A stretch of DNA of 64,000 bases from Thermoproteus sp. (GCA_038893495.1 JAWARJ010000001.1:744001-808000), one strand, 5' to 3'. Shown: positions 24,822-34,594, counted from the first letter of the stretch. Program-made: numbers and translations. The notes: generated from the letters alone by a model not told the origin.

Positions 24822-26396
24822 GTGTCCAAGATGGTGGCGGTGGAAAAGTACGTTGCGGACCTATCGGCGCTCCTAGACGGATCCCTTAAGGAGGCCGTCA
24901 TCTCTGGCGGCATAAGGGGGACGGTCTTCCTCCTCGAGGAGGTGGTGGACTACCTGGAGTGGCTGGCGCGGCAGGGCGACGGCGTGGGCATTATAGGTAT
25001 GGAGGAGCTGAGGGACCTGAGGGCCTCCGTTGAGAAGTTGGGCCTCTCTGAGCTCGTCAGGATTGAGTTCGTGCAGGGGGCCAAGAGGCCTGTGGAGCCT
25101 GAGGAGCTCCCGGCGCTTGTGAGGAAGTTCGCCAAGGAGAACGGCGCGGTTGTGATAACTAGCGACCCCTTCTTGAGGGATTCGGCGTCTGTGATGGGCC
25201 TCGAGGTGCTCTATTTGGGGAGGGAGAAGGGGCCCCTCCAGATAGAGAAGTTCTTCGATAGGGACGTCATGTCTATCCACTTGAAGGAGGGGGCTCCGCC
25301 TCAAGCCAAGGCGGGGAGGCCCGGCAGCTGGCGTCTAATTAGGCTGTCGGACTCGCCTATGACTAGAGCCCAGCTGGAGGTCGTGGTGAGGGAGTTGATC
25401 TCCGAGGCCGCCAAGGGCGATGGGCAGACTAGGATAGAGATAAGGAGGCCCCACTCCCTGATAATACAACATAAGGACCTCCGCATCGTCGTCGCCTTCC
25501 CGCCGGTCTCTGACGGGCTCGAGATAACTGCCGTCAAGCCCCTGGTGAGGAGGAGGCTTGAGGACTACGGGCTGGATCCCAGAATTGTGGAGCGCCTAGA
25601 GAAAAGCGCAGAGGGCATCCTCATATCGGGGCCTCCTGGCGCAGGCAAGACCACCTTCGCGCAGGCCCTCGCCGAGTTTTATCTCTCTAAGGGCAAGATC
25701 GTGAAGACTGTAGAGTCGCCGAGGGACATGATTTTGAGCAAGGCCATCACGCAGCTCTCTAAGAACTACGCCACGTCGGAGGAGATACATGACCTCCTTC
25801 TCCTCTCGCGTCCCGACTACACCATTTTCGACGAGATGAGAGATACGGCGGACTTCCAGCTCTATGTAGACCTCCGTCTGGCCGGCGTGGGTATGGTGGG
25901 CGTGGTCCACGCCACCTCGCCTATAGACGCCATCCAGAGGTTCGTCCGTAGGGTGGAGCTGGGCATGATACCCTCCATAATAGACACGGTCATCTACATG
26001 AAGGACGGAGAGGTCAAGAAGGTCTATTCGCTCTCCATGGTGGTGAAGGTGCCGGCGGGCATGAGGGAGGAGGACCTCTCGCGCCCCGTCGTGGTGGTTA
26101 AGGACTTCTTGACGGGGGAGCCGGAGTACGAGATATACGTCTTCGGCGAGGAGACCTTCGTGGTGCCGTTGAGGAGAGGCGAGGCGAGGGCGCCGAGCAA
26201 GAAGTTGTTCTCGGCGGTGGTCTCCGCCTTGAAGCGCTACGTGCCTCCGCAGGAGATTAGGGTCGAGGAGGCCGATGGGGTCGTGGTGGTGAAGGTGCCC
26301 GAGGAGTATCTTGCCGTAGTGGCTACGCGGGGCGCCAACAAGTTGGAGCGCCTCAAGAGGAGGTTTTCGGTGGACTTCAGGATAGAGCCGCTGTAA
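24822..26396 (+). CDS. PIN-domain ATPase (PINA-like), Holliday-junction/DNA-processing ATPase
   Basis: This 524-residue protein has three parts: an N-terminal PIN-like domain (residues 8-140, acidic residues near D13, E39/E40 and D115 in VITSDPF), a PilT/secretion-superfamily ATPase core with Walker A ISGPPGAGKTTFA (268-280) and a Walker-B-like YTIFDEMRD, and a C-terminal KH-like region. The order matches archaeal PINA, reported as an ATP-dependent branch-migration protein acting with Hjc nuclease. In-frame starts at GTG 24822, ATG 24831 and GTG 24840 are possible; the TATA-like stretch at 24814-24820 would favour 24840 for a leaderless message. The assignment is strong by architecture; the exact role here is inferred. 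Confidence 0.85.
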   Translation: MSKMVAVEKYVADLSALLDGSLKEAVISGGIRGTVFLLEEVVDYLEWLARQGDGVGIIGMEELRDLRASVEKLGLSELVRIEFVQGAKRPVEPEELPALVRKFAKENGAVVITSDPFLRDSASVMGLEVLYLGREKGPLQIEKFFDRDVMSIHLKEGAPPQAKAGRPGSWRLIRLSDSPMTRAQLEVVVRELISEAAKGDGQTRIEIRRPHSLIIQHKDLRIVVAFPPVSDGLEITAVKPLVRRRLEDYGLDPRIVERLEKSAEGILISGPPGAGKTTFAQALAEFYLSKGKIVKTVESPRDMILSKAITQLSKNYATSEEIHDLLLLSRPDYTIFDEMRDTADFQLYVDLRLAGVGMVGVVHATSPIDAIQRFVRRVELGMIPSIIDTVIYMKDGEVKKVYSLSMVVKVPAGMREEDLSRPVVVVKDFLTGEPEYEIYVFGEETFVVPLRRGEARAPSKKLFSAVVSALKRYVPPQEIRVEEADGVVVVKVPEEYLAVVATRGANKLERLKRRFSVDFRIEPL

Positions 26397-26538
26397 GGCT
26401 TTTAAGCCCTCCCGTTCTATCTGGCGGCGGCTGAGAGCTCCGTGGGGAGGCCGATGAGGCGCGCAGTCGGTCCCCCTTGACATACAGACCGCCGTTATGT
26501 GATCGAAACCCATATATATCACCCCAACAATCCACCTC

Positions 26539-27378
26539 GTGGCCGTGGACCAGTATTATCCCTACTACGAGGATCTCAGCCCCACTGGGGTGTGGTATAT
26601 CGACCAGCTCCTTGGCGGGGGTTTTAAGAAGGGCGAGATATACCTCATAGCGGGCGAGGCGGGGCAGGGGAAGACCATATTTAGCCTCCAGTTCCTCAAG
26701 ACTGGCGCCGAGCTCTACGACGAGCCGGGCCTCTACATCACAGTCGACGAGCCTTCTGAAGACGTAAAGAGGGGGGTCAAGGCCTCGTTGGGGTGGGATC
26801 TAGACGTCCTTGAGGAACAACAGAAGCTTATCTTTGTGGACCTCAGGACGCACTTCAAGGCCTATTCCCAAAGCGAGAAGGTTGTGGCGGATCCGCGGGA
26901 GATAGCCAAGGTCATTATCGACAACGTCAGGAAGTACGGCATAAAGAGGCTCGTGGTGGACCCTATAGCGCCGCTCCTAATAACCTCCCACACCGACGTC
27001 TTGTGGGTTAGGGAGTACATGAGGGAGCTCGTCTTCCAGTTGAGGAAGCTGAAAGACGTGACGACAGTCATGACGTCCGAAATACCCACCGGCGAGAACA
27101 AAATCAGTAGGTTCGGCGTAGAGGAGTATCTAGCTAGCGGCGTCATAAAGCTGGAGCTGCAGGAATATAGGGGCTTCGTCTTTAGGGTCATGTTCATAAG
27201 GAAGATGAGGTGGACGCCCGTTAGGCCCCAGAAGCTGGTCTTCGAGATATATCCGCAGTACGGCATCTACGTCATAGATAGGCTCGAAAACTTCATGAAG
27301 TCTATAGATAGGTTCTACGCAGACGCCGCCCAACAGGCAGGCCCCCAGGAGTATCAAGCCTACGCCCTAGCCAGATAG
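26539..27378 (+). CDS. KaiC-like RecA-superfamily ATPase
   Basis: This 279-residue single-domain protein has Walker A GEAGQGKT (39-46), an acidic pair in TVDEPSED (69-76) at the KaiC catalytic position, and Walker B RLVVDPIAPL (137-146, D141). It has the KaiC/RadA-type N-terminal helix (GVWYIDQLLGGGFKKGEIYL). Archaeal single-domain KaiC-like proteins are thought to be signalling ATPases; no partner is obvious here. The GTG start at 26539 is 24 nt from the TATA centre (CATATATATC). Its last 12 nt overlap the convergent methyltransferase gene. Confidence 0.85.
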   Translation: MAVDQYYPYYEDLSPTGVWYIDQLLGGGFKKGEIYLIAGEAGQGKTIFSLQFLKTGAELYDEPGLYITVDEPSEDVKRGVKASLGWDLDVLEEQQKLIFVDLRTHFKAYSQSEKVVADPREIAKVIIDNVRKYGIKRLVVDPIAPLLITSHTDVLWVREYMRELVFQLRKLKDVTTVMTSEIPTGENKISRFGVEEYLASGVIKLELQEYRGFVFRVMFIRKMRWTPVRPQKLVFEIYPQYGIYVIDRLENFMKSIDRFYADAAQQAGPQEYQAYALAR

Positions 27379-27924
27379 CCTCTCGGCGTGCGCTATCACC
27401 AACGGGAATCTACGCCTTATCTCCACCTTAAAGCGCCGGCCTAAAACCTCCCCGAGGCACTCGGCCGTACAGCCGTGGTCGCCCACCACAGGCGCCCTCT
27501 TCCTGTCGGCCTCCACCACCACAAACTTGGCGCCGGGCCTCAACGCGTCTGCTACAGACCTCGTGGACCCCTCGTGGGGGCCCCAGTGGTGTAGCGTAAA
27601 TAGTGCCACGGCCCCGTCGAAAGCCCCATCTCTAACCGGAAGGGCCCAGCTGGCTCCCGCCACCAAATCGGCAGAGGTCCTCCTCTTGGCTCTACGCAAC
27701 ATGGCGGGCGACACGTCGACTCCCACCACCCTATAGCCTCTCCCCTCCAGGAGGGACGCCAGCTTCCCCACGCCCGGCCCCACTTCGAGTATTCTGGCCC
27801 CTCTAGGCGCGGCCTTCTCGACCTCTCTGGCGGTTATGGAGTAGGCCCAGTCGAATACCCTCAACTTGACTAGCCACTCGTAGAAGGCGGCTCCCCGCTC
27901 GTCGAAATATTCGAAATACTCCAC
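27367..27924 (-). CDS. Class I SAM-dependent methyltransferase
   Basis: This 185-residue protein has motif I ILEVGPGVGKLA (45-56), the acidic end of strand 2 VVGVDVSPAML, motif post-II with a DGAVALFTLHHW stretch, and LRPGAKFVVVEAD. This is the Methyltransf_11-type fold. The substrate is unknown. The GTG start at 27924 is 24 nt from AAATATTTAG, which also lies in the 3' end of the upstream acylphosphatase gene 15 nt away; the two may be co-transcribed or separately initiated. Confidence 0.8.
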   Translation of the reverse strand: MEYFEYFDERGAAFYEWLVKLRVFDWAYSITAREVEKAAPRGARILEVGPGVGKLASLLEGRGYRVVGVDVSPAMLRRAKRRTSADLVAGASWALPVRDGAFDGAVALFTLHHWGPHEGSTRSVADALRPGAKFVVVEADRKRAPVVGDHGCTAECLGEVLGRRFKVEIRRRFPLVIAHAERLSG

Positions 27925-27939
27925 GGCTCCGTATCTACA

Positions 27940-28236
27940 CTAAATATTTTTGGGTGTCGGCAATATCTTGAAGTCGTCGAACTCGCCCCTATATTCTTCG
28001 TACTGTACTTCTACCTTCTCGACGCGGGCCCCCGGGGGCCCGTAGTGGGCCCACTCGACGACTTTCCTCACGGCGTCCTCTTCGCCCTCTAGCACGGCCT
28101 CGACGGTCCTCCCGTCGGGGAGATTTCTGACCCAGCCCTTCACGCCGTAGTAGGTAGCCACGTCCCTCATGGACTGTCTGAAGAAGACTCCCTGTACCTT
28201 CCCCCTAATGTATAGATGGGCTCTGGTCTTGGCCAT
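27940..28236 (-). CDS. acyP: Acylphosphatase
   Basis: This 98-residue protein has the full acylphosphatase signature: [14 protein letters not shown] (10-23, catalytic Arg22-type residue in the phosphate cradle) and [15 protein letters not shown] (33-47, catalytic Asn). It hydrolyses carboxyl-phosphate bonds of acyl phosphates in the cytoplasm. The length is typical. The ATG at 28236 lies about 22 nt from a TATA-like GGATTAAAACC. The tricorn gene starts divergently 55 nt away with its own overlapping TATA box. Confidence 0.92.
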   Translation of the reverse strand: MAKTRAHLYIRGKVQGVFFRQSMRDVATYYGVKGWVRNLPDGRTVEAVLEGEEDAVRKVVEWAHYGPPGARVEKVEVQYEEYRGEFDDFKILPTPKNI

Positions 28237-28291
28237 ACGGCAATACGCTCTCCGGTTTTAATCCTTTAAAGGGGGCTCGGATGGATGCCAT

Positions 28292-31200
28292 ATGAGGGGC
28301 TACTACATGTACCCCGACATATATGGCGACGACGTGATCTTCGTGACCGAGGACGACCTCTGGAAGTTCTCGGGCGGCAAGGCCTTGAGGCTGACGTCGG
28401 ACTTCGGGGTCGTGGTGAGGCCTAAGTACTCCCCCGACGGGCGCCATATAGCCTTCACGAGGCTACAACAGACGGACCAAGGCGTCTTGGCTGAGGCCTA
28501 CGTGGTGCCGGCCGACGGCGGCCAGCCCAAAAGGCTGACCTACTTCGGCTCCCCCTTCACCCGCGTGGCCGGGTGGACTCCAGACGGGAGGATCCTCGTC
28601 TTTTCTGACTTCAAGATGCCCTTCTCCCAATGGAGGGAGCTATATGCCGTGTCTCTCGACGGGAGGTACGAAAGGCTCAACTTGGGCCCCGCGACGGCCT
28701 TGCTCTACGGCGACGGCTTTGTGGTGCTTGGCAGGAACAACTACGACCTGCCCTACTGGAAGCGGTATAAGGGAGGCATGAGGGGCGTCCTCTGGATCAG
28801 CAGGGACGGCGGGAGGACCTTCGAGAAGTTGGTGGACCTCCCGGGAAATATAACCTCGCCGATGATAGTAGGCGGGAGGATCTACTTCGTGTCGGACCAC
28901 GAGGGCGTGGGCAATATATATTCGGTCGACCCCTCGGGGAGGGACTTAAGGCGGCATACCGACTTCAAGGACTTCTATGTGAGGAACGCCAGTAGCGATG
29001 GGAGGAGAATAGTCTTCCAGGCCGGGGGCGATATATACCTCTTAGACCCCTCGACGGGCCGCCTGGAGCGTTTGGAGATAGACGCGCCTCTGTCGGGGAA
29101 GCAGAAGTCGCCTAAATTCGTAGAGCCGTTTAAGTACCTAGAGTCCTTCTCCCTGCCTTCCGGAAGCGCCGTCGTCCTCATCTCGAGGGGGCAGGCCTTC
29201 TACATGCCGGCGTGGGAGGGGGCGGTGGTCCAATTGGGCGAGAGGGGAGGCGGCACTAGGTACAAACACGCGTCTCCTGACGGCGACAAGATAGCCGTGG
29301 CGACATACGACGGCGTGGTCGAAATCTACAAGAACGACGGGACCTTGTTGAAGAGGCTGGAGCTCGGAGTCGGCATAGTCGAGGCCCTAGCGCTTAAATA
29401 TCCCAAGCTTGCTATCTCCAACCACAAGGGCGAGCTCTGGATCGTCGACATAGAGGCTGGCTCCAAGTCGTTGGTCGACAGAAGCGAATATGGGATAATA
29501 ACGGAGCTGGCTTGGCACCCCTCGGGCTTCTGGCTGGCGTACTCCAGACCCGCCGGCGCGTACGTCCAGAACATAAGGCTCTACGACGTGAGGACAGGTA
29601 AGACCTACGACGCGACTCCCCCAACCAATTTCGACTACAGCCCCTCCTTCGACCCCGAGGGGAGATACCTCTACTTCCTCTCCAGGAGGGTCTTCAACCC
29701 AGCCATGGACCCAGTCCAGTTCTACTACGTCTTCGCCAAGTACTCCAAGCCGTACTTAATACCGTTGAGGCGCGACGACGTGTCTCCCTTCGTGGAGTAC
29801 AGGAAGTCGGAGGGCGCCGTCTCGGATATAGACGTCGAAGGGATAGAGCGGAGGGCCGAGCCGTTTCCAGTAGACGAAGGCATATACGCGGCGGTGGTAG
29901 GCCTGAAGGGCGGGAAGGTGGCCTGGCTGAGATACGAAGTGGAGGGCGCCTTGAAGTACTACCTCTGGTCCGCACAAGAGAGGAGGGGAACGGTCGAGGT
30001 GTACGATTTGGAGGCTAAGTCTAAAGACCAGCTGGCGTCCGGCGTGTCGGCCGTGCGGGCCTCGCCGGATGGGAAGTACTTGCTCCTAAAGGAGGAGGGG
30101 AGGTTGAGGCTTGTCGACGTGGAGAAGAAGCCGGACCTCCAGTCTAGAGAGCCGGGGAGGAAGAGCGGAGTGCTCGACTTGAATCGCGTCAAGGTCTACG
30201 TAGAGCCGCCGAAGGAGTGGCGCCAGATGTTGAGGGAGACTTGGCTCTTCATGAGGGAGAACTTCTGGCGGGCCGACATGAACGGCGTGGATTGGGACGC
30301 CGTCTACAAGAAGTACGAGCCGCTTTTGGATAGGATAAGTACGCGCTACGAACTCAGCGATTTGATAAACGAGATGCAGGGAGAGCTCGGCAACAGCCAC
30401 GCCTACGAGATAGTCCCCGACTTCGAGGTGGACAAGCCCTACCCCGTCGGGGGCCTCGGCGCCGAGTTCGTCTGGGACGGCGGGTGTTGGCGCGTGGCGA
30501 AAATCTTCTGGGGCGACCCCGCCAACGAGGGCGAGAGGAGCCCTCTGGCGGCCCCCGGCGTGGACGTCAAGGAGGGGGACTGCATAATCTCCATAGGAGG
30601 CGTGAAGCTGGGCCCCGACCTCCCGCCCGAGGCCGCGCTTCTAAATAGAGCAGGCGATGTCGTCTGGATCGAGGTCTCGCGCGGCGGGGAGGTGCGGCGG
30701 TTCCCCGTGAGGACGTTGAGAGAGGAAAGGCATTTGATATATAGGGAGTGGGTCGAGAGGAACCGTCGTTACGTCCACGAGAGGACGGGCGGAAGGGTCG
30801 GATATGTCTATATACCGGACATGGGCCCCTACGGCTACGCCGAGTTCTTCAAGTCCCTAATCGCCGAGGGCTACAAAGAGGCCCTCATAATCGACGTGAG
30901 GTTCAATAGGGGTGGCCACACCTCCGGCATGTTGATTCAACGCCTCGCGGCTAGGGCCTTCGGCGCGTTCGTAACTAGACACTTCAAGCCGACGCCCTAC
31001 CCGGCGCTCGTGGCGCCCAGAGCCCTCGTCCTCATAACTAACGAATACGCGGGGTCCGACGGCGATATATTCACCTACGACTTCAAGACCTTGGGGCTGG
31101 GGCCCGTCGTGGGCGTTAGGACTTGGGGAGGCACTGTGGGCATAGACGCTAGGTACAAGCTTGTCGACGGCACTATAGTGACTCAGCCTAAATACGCCTT

Positions 31201-31411
31201 TTGGGCCGAGGGCGTGGGGTTCGGGATAGAGGGATACGGCGTGGAGCCCGACGTGCTTGTGGAGATAGCGCCGCACCACTATAGGGCAGGCGTTGACCCC
31301 CAGCTGGATAGAGCCATAGAGGAGGCCTTGAGGAGGCTTGGCGGTTCTCTGTCTTTTAGACTCAATAAAGGCGTAATTTTAATATTGGGGTCCCAGCTAT
31401 ACCTATGGTAG
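28292..31411 (+). CDS. Tricorn protease
   Basis: This 1039-residue protein, normal for tricorn, begins with two beta-propellers (about residues 1-670) with WD-like SPDGRHIAFTR repeats. These are followed by the C1 domain (QMLRETWLFMRENFWRADMN, catalytic S702-H703 in GNSHAYE), a PDZ domain (GVDVKEGDCIISIGGVKLGP) and the C2 domain with nucleophile S922 in EYAGSDGD. E985 in GVEPD is a candidate for the tetrad Glu. Tricorn cleaves proteasome products into small peptides. ATG 28292 is 26 nt from TATA-like CCTTTAAAGG. Its last 15 codons are AT-rich because they contain the promoter of the next gene. Confidence 0.93.
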   Translation: MRGYYMYPDIYGDDVIFVTEDDLWKFSGGKALRLTSDFGVVVRPKYSPDGRHIAFTRLQQTDQGVLAEAYVVPADGGQPKRLTYFGSPFTRVAGWTPDGRILVFSDFKMPFSQWRELYAVSLDGRYERLNLGPATALLYGDGFVVLGRNNYDLPYWKRYKGGMRGVLWISRDGGRTFEKLVDLPGNITSPMIVGGRIYFVSDHEGVGNIYSVDPSGRDLRRHTDFKDFYVRNASSDGRRIVFQAGGDIYLLDPSTGRLERLEIDAPLSGKQKSPKFVEPFKYLESFSLPSGSAVVLISRGQAFYMPAWEGAVVQLGERGGGTRYKHASPDGDKIAVATYDGVVEIYKNDGTLLKRLELGVGIVEALALKYPKLAISNHKGELWIVDIEAGSKSLVDRSEYGIITELAWHPSGFWLAYSRPAGAYVQNIRLYDVRTGKTYDATPPTNFDYSPSFDPEGRYLYFLSRRVFNPAMDPVQFYYVFAKYSKPYLIPLRRDDVSPFVEYRKSEGAVSDIDVEGIERRAEPFPVDEGIYAAVVGLKGGKVAWLRYEVEGALKYYLWSAQERRGTVEVYDLEAKSKDQLASGVSAVRASPDGKYLLLKEEGRLRLVDVEKKPDLQSREPGRKSGVLDLNRVKVYVEPPKEWRQMLRETWLFMRENFWRADMNGVDWDAVYKKYEPLLDRISTRYELSDLINEMQGELGNSHAYEIVPDFEVDKPYPVGGLGAEFVWDGGCWRVAKIFWGDPANEGERSPLAAPGVDVKEGDCIISIGGVKLGPDLPPEAALLNRAGDVVWIEVSRGGEVRRFPVRTLREERHLIYREWVERNRRYVHERTGGRVGYVYIPDMGPYGYAEFFKSLIAEGYKEALIIDVRFNRGGHTSGMLIQRLAARAFGAFVTRHFKPTPYPALVAPRALVLITNEYAGSDGDIFTYDFKTLGLGPVVGVRTWGGTVGIDARYKLVDGTIVTQPKYAFWAEGVGFGIEGYGVEPDVLVEIAPHHYRAGVDPQLDRAIEEALRRLGGSLSFRLNKGVILILGSQLYLW

Positions 31412-32514
31412 TGGTCACATTGGAGAATGTAGACAAGATATTTCCGCCGAACGTCGTGGCGCTTAAAGACGTGAATCTGAAGATAAACGATGGCGAGTTC
31501 TTCGTGGTTTTGGGCCCCTCGGGCCACGGCAAGACCACATTCTTGAGGGTCCTCGCAGGCCTCGAGGTCCCCACTAGAGGCCGTATCCTCTTCGACGACG
31601 AGGTCATCGTGGATACAGAGCGGAAGATCTTCGTGGAGCCGCCTAAGAGGAACGTAGGCATGGTCTTCCAGAACTGGGCCCTCTACCCACACATGAAGGT
31701 CTTCGACAACATAGCGTTTCCCCTAAAGATAAAGAAGTTGCCCAAGAGGGAGATAGAGGCTAGGGTGAAGGAGGTGGCTGAGATTTTGGGCATCGCGGAG
31801 CTCCTAGACAGATATCCCCGCCAGCTGTCTGGCGGACAGCAACAGAGGGTCGCTATAGCCCGCGCTTTGGTCAAGAGGCCGAGGCTCTTGTTGTTGGACG
31901 AGCCCTTCTCCAATCTAGACGCGAGGATACGTATAAGCGCCCGCGCCTTCGTCAAGAGGCTGCAGAGGGAGCTGAAAATAACGACGATCCTAGTCACCCA
32001 CGACCAACAGGACGCGTATTCGGTCGCCGATAGGCTCGCTGTCTTGAGGCGCGGAGTCGTACAACAAGTGGGCAACGTGGAGGACCTGCTGGAGAGGCCC
32101 GCCAACCTCTTCGTGGCGACTTTCCTCGGCGATCCCCCTATGAACGTATTCGAGGCGAAGCTCTTGAGGGAGGGAGGGAGCTATCTGGCCGACGCGGGGG
32201 CCTTGAAGATACCTCTGCCCAATGCCCCCGCCCTGGCCGGACATGTGGGCAAGAAGATATACGTCGGCGTGAGGCCGGCCGATATATACATAGCCGAGGC
32301 TCCCCAGAGCAAAGAGGACTTGTTGATACCTGGAGGGAGGGTCAAGATAGTGGAGGTCACGGGCTTTGTGACCACGGCGCTGGTGGAGTGGGACGGGATA
32401 GAGGCGAGAGTTGAGGTCGTGGGCAGGCCGCCGGTTGAAGGCTCGGAGGTGCAGGTCTACGTAAAGCCGCAAAAGATAAAGGTGTTCGGCGAGGACGAAA
32501 AGGCGGTGTTGTGA
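31405..32514 (+). CDS. Sugar-type ABC transporter ATP-binding protein (MalK/UgpC-like)
   Basis: This 369-residue protein has Walker A LGPSGHGKTT (36-45), Q-loop VFQN (Q89), signature LSGGQQQRVA (141-150), Walker B LLLLDEP (161-167) and H-loop H199. An additional C-terminal OB/TOBE domain (about residues 245-365) is typical of carbohydrate importers. No permease or binding-protein gene is adjacent; it may be shared by distant transporters. It overlaps the tricorn stop by 7 nt and galK by 4 nt. TTTTAATATT (about 31378-31387) inside the tricorn tail is about 24 nt upstream and probably starts an ABC-galK-galT transcript. Confidence 0.9.
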   Translation: MVVVTLENVDKIFPPNVVALKDVNLKINDGEFFVVLGPSGHGKTTFLRVLAGLEVPTRGRILFDDEVIVDTERKIFVEPPKRNVGMVFQNWALYPHMKVFDNIAFPLKIKKLPKREIEARVKEVAEILGIAELLDRYPRQLSGGQQQRVAIARALVKRPRLLLLDEPFSNLDARIRISARAFVKRLQRELKITTILVTHDQQDAYSVADRLAVLRRGVVQQVGNVEDLLERPANLFVATFLGDPPMNVFEAKLLREGGSYLADAGALKIPLPNAPALAGHVGKKIYVGVRPADIYIAEAPQSKEDLLIPGGRVKIVEVTGFVTTALVEWDGIEARVEVVGRPPVEGSEVQVYVKPQKIKVFGEDEKAVL

Positions 32515-33647
32515 GGCGCGAGGTATTGGCCTCGGCGCCCGGCCGCCTGGACTTTTTAAACACACATCAAGACTACAAGGGACTGCCGGTGGTCGCAGTG
32601 GCGGTGAACCTACGGACGCGGGTGTGGGCCGGGAGGGCCGAGGGGGTCTGTAGGGCGAGGTCTCTGGACACCGGCGAGCACGGCGAATTTAAGCCTGGCG
32701 AGCTCCCGGCCGGGAGGGCCTTTTTGGATTACATAAAGGCCGCCGTGGCCTCCTTGAGGCGGTCAGGCGTCGAGGTGAGGGGGTGCGAGCTGGAGGTCAA
32801 GAGCGACGTCCCCATAGCGTCGGGCATGGCGTCGAGCGCGGCCCTCCTCGTGGCGTCTGTGGGGGCGCTTTCGGCCTTGTGGGGCGGGCCTACTGATCCG
32901 GCCTTTGTGGCCGAGACGGCCTATATCGCCGAGAGGGAGGTCATGGGGATACCCTGTGGGAGGCTCGACCAGTACGGCTCGGCTTTCGGCTGGATATCCT
33001 ACATCAACACGCGGCCTCCCTACAACGTCGAGAGGCTGGAGTTCGACGAGGGGATCTTTGTGGCTCTTGACAGCGGCGTTCGCCATTCGACTGCCGACAT
33101 ACATCCCCAGAGGCAGAAAGAGCTAGACGAGGGGCTTAGGGCTCTATTTAGAATAGCGCCGGGGCGGCTGAGGGAGAAGCTGGCAGAGAGGCATTGGGAG
33201 GTGAAGTGGGAGGAGCTGGACGAGGAGGAGCTAGTGCCCTACCTGAAGGAGATACCGGAGGTCTCGGCTAGGCGTATCCTCTTCACCATACGGATGCATA
33301 AATCCACGTTGGTGGCCTTGAAGATACTTAGGGGCGAGGAGGCGGCCGCGCCGTATCTGCCAGAGCCGGGGGGCGAGGACTGGCGGGCGAGGGCGCTTGG
33401 CGCCGTCATGACGTACCAACACGGCCTCTTGAGGGATCTATACGACGTGAGCATTCCGGAGCTGGACAGACTTGTGGAGGGCGCCGTGTCTAGAGGGGCA
33501 TATGGCGCAAAGCTCTCAGGCGCGGGGCTGGGCGGGATAGTCATGGCGCTCGCGCCGACCGACGCCGCCGATAGGATTAGGGACATAGGGGAGGCGAGGC
33601 GGTGGGTCTTAAGGGTGGACGAAGGGCTCAAGGTGGAGTTCCTATGA
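32511..33647 (+). CDS. galK: Galactokinase (GHMP family)
   Basis: This 378-residue protein has the galactokinase signature GRLDFLNTHQDYKG (11-24, variant of GRxNLIGEHTDYNGG), the GHMP phosphate loop PIASGMASSAAL (101-112) and the C-terminal AKLSGAGLGGIVMAL motif. It phosphorylates galactose at C1 in the Leloir pathway. The signature is degenerate (LNTHQD in place of IGEHTD), so a related sugar kinase cannot be excluded, but coupling to galT (ATGA overlap) supports galactose. The GTG start at 32511 overlaps the ABC gene stop. Confidence 0.85.
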   Translation: MRREVLASAPGRLDFLNTHQDYKGLPVVAVAVNLRTRVWAGRAEGVCRARSLDTGEHGEFKPGELPAGRAFLDYIKAAVASLRRSGVEVRGCELEVKSDVPIASGMASSAALLVASVGALSALWGGPTDPAFVAETAYIAEREVMGIPCGRLDQYGSAFGWISYINTRPPYNVERLEFDEGIFVALDSGVRHSTADIHPQRQKELDEGLRALFRIAPGRLREKLAERHWEVKWEELDEEELVPYLKEIPEVSARRILFTIRMHKSTLVALKILRGEEAAAPYLPEPGGEDWRARALGAVMTYQHGLLRDLYDVSIPELDRLVEGAVSRGAYGAKLSGAGLGGIVMALAPTDAADRIRDIGEARRWVLRVDEGLKVEFL

Positions 33648-34594
33648 GCGAGATAAGGCTGGACCCGACGACTGGCGACTGGATTGTGGTGGCCCCCAAA
33701 AGGCTCTCGCGGCCCTGGCAGCCCGAGTCCTTCTGTCCCTTCGACCCCGGCGCGCCCGAGACGGGCTATGGGTGGGACGTCTTGATACTACCAAATAGGT
33801 ACCCCGTGGTGCATCAAGACGCGCCTTCGGCCTCCAGCGACGGCTTCTATACTTCCATGTCGGCGTACGGGAGGGCGTTGGTGGTCGTCGAGACGCCGCA
33901 ACACGACCTAGACGACCTCAGCGACTTGCCGCAAGAACATATAGAGAAGGTGTTGAGGGCCGTCTTGAAGGAGATGGAGAGGGCTATGGGCGACCCCGCG
34001 GTTAGGTACTTCCTTTACTTCAGGAATAAAGGCAGGGAGATAGGCGTGTCTCTCACCCATCCCCACGCCCAGATATACGAGCTTCCCGTCGTGCCGGAGC
34101 GCATAGCTAGAGAGCTTCAGAGGGCCGAAGCCTACTGGCGGGATAAAGGGCGTTGTCTTTATTGCGACATAGCGGCCCGGGAGGCTAAATCCGACAGGGT
34201 GTTGTTGAGGGGGTCCAGCTGGATCGCATTTGTGCCCTACTACGCGAGGTGGCCCCATGAGGTCCACATATATCCCCTACGCCACATCCAACTCCTCACC
34301 CAGATCGGCGACGACGAGCTCGTAGAGCTGGCGGCAGTGTTGAGGCGGACGCTCTGTGCCGTCAAGAACGCTGTGGGGAAGCCCATGCCCTACATGATGG
34401 TGTTACACCAAGCGCCGTTGAGGGGTGACCACGCCTATTTCCATCTCCACTTCGAGATCTACGGCATGTACAGGCCGGACGGCAAGTTGAAATACGCGGC
34501 GAGCGCCGAGACCGGCGCTGGGTTCTATACGCTCGACACTACGCCGGAGGAGACGGCGGAGAGACTTAGGCGCGCCCTCGCCTCTTGTCCTTAA
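33644..34594 (+). CDS. galT: Galactose-1-phosphate uridylyltransferase
   Basis: This 316-residue HIT-superfamily protein has the active-site motif THPHAQIYELP, with nucleophilic H141 in H139-P-H141. Cysteines in FCPFD (C31) and CLYC (C171, C174) probably bind Zn or Fe. A second half has HAYFHLHFEIYG. It swaps UMP between UDP-glucose and galactose-1-phosphate. The ATG at 33644 overlaps the galK stop (ATGA); the 14-codon upstream extension of the frame is discarded. Its 3' end overlaps the convergent thioredoxin-like gene by 29 nt. Confidence 0.9.
   Translation: MSEIRLDPTTGDWIVVAPKRLSRPWQPESFCPFDPGAPETGYGWDVLILPNRYPVVHQDAPSASSDGFYTSMSAYGRALVVVETPQHDLDDLSDLPQEHIEKVLRAVLKEMERAMGDPAVRYFLYFRNKGREIGVSLTHPHAQIYELPVVPERIARELQRAEAYWRDKGRCLYCDIAAREAKSDRVLLRGSSWIAFVPYYARWPHEVHIYPLRHIQLLTQIGDDELVELAAVLRRTLCAVKNAVGKPMPYMMVLHQAPLRGDHAYFHLHFEIYGMYRPDGKLKYAASAETGAGFYTLDTTPEETAERLRRALASCP

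Noticed and set aside
25596-26522. Long open frame (308 codons) on the strand opposite the PIN-ATPase gene
   Set aside because: It is rich in His/Arg/Leu with no family motifs, and exists only because GC-rich codons leave few stops on the opposite strand; the plus-strand PINA frame has clear domains.
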